Translations under genes and position numbers: made by a program
Notes under the pieces: model-generated
What the model was told of the DNA's origin: nothing
The model's input: only the letters and a program-made list of their open reading frames with translations
Database searches by the model: none
Source of the DNA: Clostridiales bacterium
Lineage (GTDB): Bacteria > Bacillota > Clostridia > Christensenellales > Aristaeellaceae
Reading direction: 5' to 3'
Assembly (NCBI GenBank): GCA_012522875.1
Contig: JAAYJP010000128.1
Location: 1 to 6,004, forward strand
Length of the DNA: 6,004 nucleotides
Shown here: one piece after another, positions 1 to 4,988 of the stretch
Position numbering within the stretch: position 1 is the stretch's first letter
How the letters are laid out: each line of letters opens with the position of its first letter

Positions 1-1205
1 CCTGCCACCTCCGGCAGGGGCGCCAAAAGGTCGTATACCTCCCGCATCCCCGCCTGGGGAAGCCCCTTGAGCAACTCCCGCGCCCGGGGGGCCGTTTCCA
101 GGCTGCGCAGCAGCGCCAGGCAATCCCGGGGGCCCAGGTTCATATAACTGAGCTTGCCCAAGAGCCGTTCCATATCATACACCCGGGCCAGGAGCGCGCC
201 TGTTTCCTCCAGGAGCGCCAGGTCGTCCCTCAAGGCCTGCACACAGTCAAGCCGCGCCTCAATCCGCTCCCGGTCGGCCAGCGGCCCTTCCACCCAGCCC
301 TTGAGCGTCCGCCCGCCCATGGCCGTGCGGGTTTTATCCATCACGCCCAGCAGGTGCGTATGTCCCCCGCCCCTTAGGGCACTGCTGATCTCCAGGCTCC
401 TGAGCGCCGCTTGGGACAGGGGCATGGTATCGGCCTTTTTCAGCACTTTCACCCGGGAAATATGCTTCAGCGCCACCCTCTGGGTGTCCCCCAGGTAGCG
501 GATGAGCGCCCCGGCGGGAGCGATGGACAGGGTGTCCGCCTGATCCAGCCCCAGGGCCTGGGTGCTTGAGGCCTCAAAGTGCTCAAGCAAAGCTTCCCGG
601 GCCCTTTGGGGGCGGAAAATCTCCGGCCTTACCTGGCTCAGGTAGCCCTGGAAGAGCGCGCCAAGGCGCTGGGGATCGCTGGTAATCAGCTCCCGGGGGG
701 CGTGGCGCGCGAGAAACCCGCCCAGGGCCCCTTCCCCTTCAGCAAAGGCACGCACAAAAAATTCCCCTGTGGTCACATCGCACAGTGCCGCTCCTGCCTT
801 GTTCCCCGCAAAGTACACGCTGGCGATGAAACAGTTTTCTTTCTGGTCCAGGCTCCCTGTGTCCGGCAGGGTACCCGGGGTGACAATGCGGATGATCTCG
901 CGGCGCACCAGTGTTTTCCCCTTGGCCGGCTCCTCCGTCTGCTCGGCGATGGCCACCTTATAACCCCGGGCGATGAGGCGGGCGATATAGCCGTCCGCCG
1001 CATGCCAGGGCACCCCGCACATGGGCGCCCTTTCCGGAAGGCCGCAGTCCCGCCCCGTAAGGGTCAGCTCCAGCTCCCGGCTGACGGTCTTCGCGTCATC
1101 AAAAAACAGTTCATAAAAATCCCCAAGCCTGAAAAACAGCAGGGCATCGGGGTTTTCTTCTTTCAGCGCCAGGTACTGGCGCATCATGGGGGTCAGTTCA
1201 GCCAT
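1..1205 (-). CDS. mutS: DNA mismatch repair protein MutS, N-terminal part (3' end beyond window)
   Basis: MutS binds mismatched and looped-out bases and recruits MutL to start strand-directed repair. The 401 codons visible here run in one uninterrupted frame from ATG at 1205 to the window edge. Domain I starts at once with the mismatch-reading motif GDFYELF: F30 is the residue that stacks on the mismatched base and E32 the one that hydrogen-bonds it. The conserved stretches MCGVPWHA, VAIAEQ and RIVTPGT follow. The connector domain II spans roughly 120-245 (ALCDVTTGEFFV at its start), and core domain III follows (MDKTRTAMGGR, then LKGWVEGPL). The family is usually about 850-900 residues, so the clamp, the Walker ATPase and the HTH lie off the window. 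The start is supported by AGGAG 8 bases upstream and by alignment of the N-terminus to the family. The gene is separated from the upstream operon by a terminator and has its own promoter. A mutL gene downstream would be usual but cannot be seen. Confidence 0.97.
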   Translation of the reverse strand, partial: MAELTPMMRQYLALKEENPDALLFFRLGDFYELFFDDAKTVSRELELTLTGRDCGLPERAPMCGVPWHAADGYIARLIARGYKVAIAEQTEEPAKGKTLVRREIIRIVTPGTLPDTGSLDQKENCFIASVYFAGNKAGAALCDVTTGEFFVRAFAEGEGALGGFLARHAPRELITSDPQRLGALFQGYLSQVRPEIFRPQRAREALLEHFEASSTQALGLDQADTLSIAPAGALIRYLGDTQRVALKHISRVKVLKKADTMPLSQAALRSLEISSALRGGGHTHLLGVMDKTRTAMGGRTLKGWVEGPLADRERIEARLDCVQALRDDLALLEETGALLARVYDMERLLGKLSYMNLGPRDCLALLRSLETAPRARELLKGLPQAGMREVYDLLAPLPEVA

Positions 1206-1213
1206 CGCAAATA

Positions 1214-1218
1214 CTCCT
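1214..1218 (-). promoter_or_regulatory. Ribosome binding site of mutS
   Basis: On the minus strand this reads AGGAG (CCAGGAG with its flank), 8 bases before the ATG at 1205. It fixes the mutS start and leaves a very short leader of about 20 bases from the predicted transcription start. Confidence 0.85.
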
Positions 1219-1231
1219 GGGTGATAGGGGG

Positions 1232-1260
1232 ATTATACCATATTGCCCGGCAATCTGGCG
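1232..1260 (-). promoter_or_regulatory. Extended -10 promoter for mutS
   Basis: The minus strand reads TGGTATAAT at 1240-1232: a perfect TATAAT box (1237-1232) preceded by the TGn extension typical of sigma-A extended -10 promoters. At a 17-base spacer the -35 hexamer would be CGCCAG (1260-1255), which is a poor match, so the promoter probably relies on the extended -10. The predicted transcription start is near 1225, about 20 bases before the mutS ATG. It lies between the terminator of the upstream operon and mutS, which is where a separate mutS promoter is expected. The start site itself is inferred. Confidence 0.75.
1238..1258. repeat. 21-bp inverted repeat in the mutS promoter spacer (possible operator)
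   Basis: The plus strand holds CCATATTGCC, a single central C at 1248, then GGCAATCTGG. The reverse complement of the right arm is CCAGATTGCC, so the two 10-base arms differ at one position only. The inner 13 bases (1242-1254) are a perfect ATTGCC/GGCAAT palindrome. The element fills the spacer between the -35 and -10 positions of the mutS promoter and touches the TG extension, so a bound protein would be expected to block RNA polymerase. The repeat is seen directly; its role as an operator is inference. I do not recognise it as a known SOS (LexA) or other named box. Confidence 0.5.
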
Positions 1261-1290
1261 GCGTGTTTGTTCCTGCCCGGGCCAAATGGA

Positions 1291-1335
1291 AGAAAAACAG
1301 GAGCCGACGGCAATCATCTGGCCGGCAGCTCCTGT
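1291..1335 (-). terminator. Rho-independent terminator of the upstream operon
   Basis: On the minus strand, ACAGGAGC (1335-1328) pairs perfectly with GCTCCTGT (1304-1297). The stem continues inward through 1327-1321 and 1311-1305 with one G-T wobble and one mismatch, giving about 15 paired positions. The loop is 9 bases (1320-1312). A run of five T starting within the stem foot (1297-1293), then CTTCC, forms the U-tract. It begins 24 bases after the stop of the YlbF/YmcA-family gene. No T-run follows on the plus strand, so it is not bidirectional. Confidence 0.9.
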
Positions 1336-1359
1336 TGGCTGGGGAACCGGGATGTGACA

Positions 1360-1764
1360 CTACCTCGCGCCGCAGCCCTGGCAGCCGGCGCAGCCCTCAG
1401 GCCCGCAGCCGCCCTCCTCTTCCCCGCCTTGCAGGGCGACCTGAAGAACGCGGTTCACCTGGTCCATCAAGGCGCCAAAGCCGGCGCGCGCCGATTCCAA
1501 CGCTATGATTTCCGGGTGATTGGACAGCCGTTCCTCCACCTCTTCCAGGTCCCGGCGCAGGTTGTCTTTTTCCGGCTCGCCGCCTTCCTCCAAAGACAGT
1601 GCCTCCGCCTGCTCCTGCAGATCGTTGTATTCGCCATACAGGTCCACGATAGCCGGGCTCTCCAAGGCAGCCTGCTCCAACTCTGCCATCTGCTTGAATT
1701 GGGCGCTTTCCGCCAGCATCCCGCCCAGCTCCCGGGCCTTGTCCAAAATCTGTTCCATGCTCAT
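1360..1764 (-). CDS. YlbF/YmcA (RicF/RicA-like) family protein with a C-terminal four-cysteine tail
   Basis: This 134-residue protein is acidic and predicted to be almost wholly helical, matching the YlbF/YmcA family (PF06133) in size and pattern: a helical N-terminal part with ELEQAALESPAIVDLYGEYNDL, a Glu/Leu-rich coiled-coil-like middle (about 48-82) and a helix ending near residue 112. The tail after GGEEE carries Cys120, Cys125, Cys128 and Cys131 (spacing C-x4-C-x2-C-x2-C). In B. subtilis, RicA (YmcA) and RicF (YlbF) form a [4Fe-4S]-bearing complex with RicT (YaaT) that acts with RNase Y in mRNA maturation and in competence, sporulation and biofilm control, and C-terminal cysteines help hold the clusters. 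Fe-S binding here is therefore a reasonable inference. The start overlaps the miaB stop as ATGA, with AAGGAGAG 8 bases upstream. Position after miaB matches ymcA of Bacillus. Whether it is closer to RicA or RicF cannot be settled by eye. Confidence 0.85.
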   Translation of the reverse strand: MSMEQILDKARELGGMLAESAQFKQMAELEQAALESPAIVDLYGEYNDLQEQAEALSLEEGGEPEKDNLRRDLEEVEERLSNHPEIIALESARAGFGALMDQVNRVLQVALQGGEEEGGCGPEGCAGCQGCGAR

Positions 1765-3164
1765 TGCATTATCTCTCCTTTTAATGTGTTGCTGCCAAAT
1801 CCCGTGACCTTCACGGGGACAATCTGTCCGATCAGTTCCGCGCCGCCCTCAAACGTGATCCCCATGCCGCGCCCCGTTTTGCCGGACAGGCGGCCTTTGC
1901 CCCGCTTGGCGGGGCCCTCCGCCAGCACCTGGGCACAGGAGCCCACCAGGCCCTCAAACACCGCCCGGGTGATGCCCTCCTGGGCCTTGATCAGCCGGGT
2001 GATACGCTCCCTGGCGACAGGCTGGCTGATACGCCCGGGAAGCTCTGCCGCCACAGTGCCCGTGCGGGGGCTGAAGACAAAGGTGAAAGCGCTGTCGAAG
2101 CGGCTGCGCGCCACCAGGTCCAGGGTCTCTTCAAAGTCCTCTTCCGTTTCTCCGGGGAAGGCCACGATCAGATCGGTGGTGATGCCGATATCCGGCATAG
2201 CCTCCCGCAAGGCCCAAAGGCGCTGGTCATACATGGCCCGTGTGTAGCGGCGGTTCATGGCTTTGAGCATCCGGTCGCTGCCCGACTGGGCGGGCAGGTG
2301 CAGATGGGGGCAAACGGCAGGATTTTCGGACATCTCCAGGATGAGTTCATCGGACAGATCCTTGGGATTGCTGGTCATGAACCGCAGGCGCTGGACGCCG
2401 GTTTCCTCGTGCAGGGCTTTCAGCAATGCCGGGAAGCGGGGGCCGGCCCCGTCCAGGCCGTAGGAGTTGACGTTTTGCCCCAGAAGCATGATCTCCTGGA
2501 CGCCGTCCGCCACCAGGCCTTTGGCTTCCAGGACAATATCCTCCAGCCGCCTGGAGCGCTCCCGGCCCCGGACACTGGGCACCACGCAGTAGGAGCAGAA
2601 GTTGTCACAGCCATACATCACTGTGAGGTATGCCATAAAAGGGGATTGGCGCAGGACTGGCATCCCTTCATACAGGGTGCTGTCCTCCCCCTCCCTGAAG
2701 GCAGCCTCCCGGCGCCCCTCCAGGGCGTGGAGTATGCGCTCCGGAAGCCGGTAAATCTCCCCGGTGCCCAAAGCAAAGTCCACATGGCGCTGTTTTTCCC
2801 TGAGCTTCTCCGCCGCCCCCTGCTGCTGCACCATGCAGCCCAATACACCCACCAGCGCCCGGGGGCGCTGCTTTTTGATCTCCTTAGTGAAAATGATATT
2901 GCCCATGGCCCGGCGCTCGGCATTGTCGCGGATGCAGCAGGTGTTGAAGAGGATCAGGTCCGCCTGCTCCTGCTGGCTTTCCGGCGCCATGCCCATCTCC
3001 CCGAGGATGCCGGCGATGGATTCAGAATCATGGGCATTCATCTGGCAGCCATAGGTGGTGATATGGTAGGTTTTGGGCGCATCCGCCCGGGCCTGGATGC
3101 TGCGGGCCAGCGCGCGCTGGGCCTCCACGGCCTCATGGCTGATTTTGGTGGTCCTCTCACGCAT
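1761..3164 (-). CDS. miaB: tRNA-2-methylthio-N6-dimethylallyladenosine(37) synthase MiaB
   Basis: MiaB is a radical SAM methylthiotransferase that converts i6A37 to ms2i6A37 in tRNAs reading UNN codons. The 467-residue length is normal for the family. The N-terminal UPF0004 domain carries the three ligands of the auxiliary cluster: Cys40 (YGCQMN), Cys76 (NTCCIRDNAE) and Cys110 (LGCMVQ). The radical SAM domain has the CxxxCxxC motif at Cys186, Cys190 and Cys193 (YGCDNFCSYC), followed by VPSVRGRERSR, LLGQNVNSYG, HLPAQSGSDRML and DLIVAFPGETEEDF. A C-terminal TRAM RNA-binding domain covers about 400-467. Of the methylthiotransferase subgroups, YGCQMN, VPSVRGRERSR and LLGQNVNSYG fit MiaB better than MtaB or RimO. 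The start is well bounded: an in-frame TAA lies two codons upstream, and AGGAGGAG (3185-3178) precedes it by 13 bases, a rather long spacing. The gene overlaps the RNase gene by 8 bases and the next gene by 4. Confidence 0.97.
   Translation of the reverse strand: MRERTTKISHEAVEAQRALARSIQARADAPKTYHITTYGCQMNAHDSESIAGILGEMGMAPESQQEQADLILFNTCCIRDNAERRAMGNIIFTKEIKKQRPRALVGVLGCMVQQQGAAEKLREKQRHVDFALGTGEIYRLPERILHALEGRREAAFREGEDSTLYEGMPVLRQSPFMAYLTVMYGCDNFCSYCVVPSVRGRERSRRLEDIVLEAKGLVADGVQEIMLLGQNVNSYGLDGAGPRFPALLKALHEETGVQRLRFMTSNPKDLSDELILEMSENPAVCPHLHLPAQSGSDRMLKAMNRRYTRAMYDQRLWALREAMPDIGITTDLIVAFPGETEEDFEETLDLVARSRFDSAFTFVFSPRTGTVAAELPGRISQPVARERITRLIKAQEGITRAVFEGLVGSCAQVLAEGPAKRGKGRLSGKTGRGMGITFEGGAELIGQIVPVKVTGFGSNTLKGEIMQ
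1773..1780 (-). promoter_or_regulatory. Ribosome binding site of the YlbF/YmcA-family gene, inside the end of miaB
   Basis: The minus strand reads AAGGAGAG, 8 bases before the ATG at 1764. It selects the first ATG of the MSM start over the second ATG two codons later, and it lies inside the last codons of miaB, consistent with coupled translation. Confidence 0.8.
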
Positions 3165-4326
3165 GGTTTACGTCCGTCTCCTCCTCTGAAAAACCCTTGT
3201 AGCCGCTGCCCCCGCATACAGAGCAGGGGGTGAGCGTCTGGGCTTGAAGTGCCGGCATGGCTTTCTTGCGGGTGGCTTCCAGGATACCAAGCTGGGTGAA
3301 GCCGTGGGCCACGGTTTTCACCGGGTCGTCCTTCACCGCCTCCTCAAAGGCCGCCAGCACCCGTTCACGATGGCCCTCCGTCTTCATGTCAATGAAATCG
3401 ATGAGCACAATGCCCCCCACGCCGCGCAGCCGGATGATCCGGGCAGCCTCCCGAGCGGCTTCCAGGTTGGTTTTCAGGATGATGTCCTGCCCCCTTACGC
3501 TGTTCCTTCCGGTGTTGACATCAATCACCGTGCCGGCCTCGCAGGGGTCGATCACCAGGGTGCCGCCCGAGGGCAAGTATACCCGCCGCTTGAGCGCCTG
3601 GCGGAGCTGGTGGGGAATATTGTAAAGGACAAAAGGGTCGGGGCTTGATTCCACATGGATTCCAAGGCTCTGGGCCGCCCTCAGGTCATCGCTGAGGATT
3701 CTGGAAGGCGCCTCCCGCTCCTCCCTGAGGAGGCGGGCCAGCGGATCAGGGGCCGGCAGGAGCAGCGCTGGGGCGGGACCCGTCTGCGCCTTATGCCGGA
3801 TATCCTGCCAGGTGTTCTGGAGGACTTTAATGTCAGCAAGGATATCCTTCTCCTCGGCGTTTAAGGCCGCGGCCCTGAGCACCAGCCCCATGCCTTCCGG
3901 TTTCAGCCGGGCCGCGGTCCGGGTCAGGGCCGATTTTTCAACCCCTTCCAGGCGTGTGGAGGCATGGGCCACCTTGCTTTCCGGCAGAAGCACCGCCAGG
4001 CGTCCCGGCAGGGCGATATCCATCGTCAGGAATGCCGCCTTCTTTCCCTGGGGCGGCTTTTTCACCTGGACAATCAGGCTGTCCCCACCCCCGGGGCGCT
4101 GCCCCCCCGGCATTTCGCCAAATGGCAGAAAACCCGCGGTTCCCCCGGGAAGGGACACAAACATCGCCTCCAGGTTTTTAAGTACCCGGCCCGCTTTCCC
4201 CAGGAACAGGGCTTCCGGGCTGATAAAAGGCTGGGGTGACAGCGGGAAATAGGCCACCAGTTTTCCCCCGTCTGTCAGCGCCGCGGCAGGCTTTCCGCCC
4301 TGTGAGCGGATAAGCAGCTCCTTCAC
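3157..4326 (-). CDS. rng: Ribonuclease E/G family endoribonuclease, short form
   Basis: RNase E/G enzymes are Mg-dependent single-strand endoribonucleases that process rRNA, tRNA and mRNA. An S1-type RNA-binding domain lies at about 38-95 (FLGKAGRVLKNLEAMFV, then GFLPF). Next comes the 5'-sensor region at about 96-155, then the catalytic DNase I-like part with VIDVNTGR (D269, N271) and GGIVLIDFIDM (D310 and D313). These match the metal-binding D303 and D346 regions of E. coli RNase E. The Zn-link motif CSVCGGSG (C368, C371) lies close to the end. The protein stops at residue 389, about 100 short of E. coli RNase G, and lacks the small C-terminal domain. I chose GTG at 4326 because it overlaps the previous stop as GTGA, has GGAG 5 bases upstream, and is where homology begins; translation upstream of it is an out-of-frame reading of the previous gene. 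The 5'-sensor threonine of the family is Ala152 here (LVLRAAA). The family is certain; whether rng or rne is the better name is less so. Confidence 0.93.
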   Translation of the reverse strand: MKELLIRSQGGKPAAALTDGGKLVAYFPLSPQPFISPEALFLGKAGRVLKNLEAMFVSLPGGTAGFLPFGEMPGGQRPGGGDSLIVQVKKPPQGKKAAFLTMDIALPGRLAVLLPESKVAHASTRLEGVEKSALTRTAARLKPEGMGLVLRAAALNAEEKDILADIKVLQNTWQDIRHKAQTGPAPALLLPAPDPLARLLREEREAPSRILSDDLRAAQSLGIHVESSPDPFVLYNIPHQLRQALKRRVYLPSGGTLVIDPCEAGTVIDVNTGRNSVRGQDIILKTNLEAAREAARIIRLRGVGGIVLIDFIDMKTEGHRERVLAAFEEAVKDDPVKTVAHGFTQLGILEATRKKAMPALQAQTLTPCSVCGGSGYKGFSEEETDVNHA

Positions 4327-4988
4327 ACCTGCTCCAGGGGGGCAAAGCGGCTGTCCAGCAGCGCCATGCGCCGGATACAAGGCAGCGGCGCCTTTATACC
4401 GGCTGTTTCCGCCAGGGAGGCAATCAGCTGATCCGGTTTGGCGGTCATATGCTGGTTCAGGGCCAGGGCGGCCCACAACTCGCCCTTCTTCTCAAGAAGG
4501 TTCAGGATGCCCGGGCGCAGGTCATCCGGCCTTTCGCCGGACTTGGTCCTGCGGATATAGGGGATGGACTCCCGGGCCAGGAAAGCGGGCAGGCCCTCCA
4601 GCAGTTTCTGCCAACAGCCCTCCTCCCCCTTTCGGGGGGAAAAGGCATATTGCGCCGCGAACAGCCTTGCCATAGCGGCGGGGACATCATCCGGCTGTCC
4701 AATGGCCTCAAGGGCAACAAGCCCCGGCGGCAGCGCCCTTCCCAGGCGCTCCAGGAAGTCATTGGGGGACACCGGCAAATGAAGCGGGATCTCCGCGATT
4801 TCACGCTCCCCGGTGATGCCCACCGCCAGGGGGGCCGCGAAGCTAAGGATGATATGGGGGTTAAAGCCCTGGGAGAAGCTGGCAGGCAGGCCGCTTCTCC
4901 TGATCGCCCGCTGCATCGCACGCTGCAGGTCCAGGTGGCCGATGAAGCGCAGATCGTGCTCTTTTTTAAACACCAACAGCATTTTCAT
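4323..4988 (-). CDS. TIGR03936/DUF2344 radical SAM-linked protein
   Basis: This 221-residue protein belongs to the DUF2344 family (TIGR03936, 'radical SAM-linked protein'). Its members are encoded beside, or fused to, a TIGR03960 radical SAM protein, and the partner here is the gene directly upstream. The family signature fills the first 70 residues: FIGHLDLQRAMQRAIRRSGLP (positions 15-35), SQGFNPH (39-45), SFAAPLAVGI and the following E-rich turn. The C-terminal half, including YIRRTKSGERPDDLRPGI, is less conserved. No signal peptide or membrane segment is visible, so it is presumably cytosolic. The biochemical function of the family is not known to me; location beside an RNase and tRNA/rRNA genes suggests work on RNA or the ribosome, which is only inference. 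It starts as ATGA over the previous stop, with a modest GAGGGGG (5005-4999) 10 bases upstream, and ends as GTGA over the RNase start. Confidence 0.93.
   Translation of the reverse strand: MKMLLVFKKEHDLRFIGHLDLQRAMQRAIRRSGLPASFSQGFNPHIILSFAAPLAVGITGEREIAEIPLHLPVSPNDFLERLGRALPPGLVALEAIGQPDDVPAAMARLFAAQYAFSPRKGEEGCWQKLLEGLPAFLARESIPYIRRTKSGERPDDLRPGILNLLEKKGELWAALALNQHMTAKPDQLIASLAETAGIKAPLPCIRRMALLDSRFAPLEQV

Noticed and set aside
1248..1253. TTGCCG (minus strand) as the -35 box of the mutS promoter
   Set aside because: It lies only 10 bases from the -10 box, far shorter than a workable spacer; the extended -10 explains the promoter better.
1275..1282. Perfect 8-base palindrome GCCCGGGC between terminator and mutS promoter
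   Set aside because: Short, GC-only and expected by chance in DNA of this composition; no supporting repeat or promoter element around it.
579..1508. A 309-codon plus-strand open frame opposite mutS and the intergenic region
   Set aside because: It runs through the terminator and the mutS promoter on the opposite strand and shows no domain; the mutS frame beneath it is complete and conserved.
1243..2247. A 334-codon plus-strand open frame across the YlbF/YmcA gene and miaB
   Set aside because: It is antisense to two well-identified genes, has no recognisable domain, and long antisense frames are common in GC-rich DNA.
2298..3233. A 311-codon plus-strand open frame opposite miaB
   Set aside because: It is the complement of a clear MiaB, with composition typical of a shadow frame and no family motifs.
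4327..4476. A 50-residue N-terminal extension of the RNase E/G reading frame from an ATG at 4476
   Set aside because: It is an out-of-frame reading of the DUF2344 coding sequence, is Pro/Gly-rich without family similarity, and would overlap that gene by 154 bases. GTG at 4326 with GGAG upstream starts exactly at the S1-side homology.
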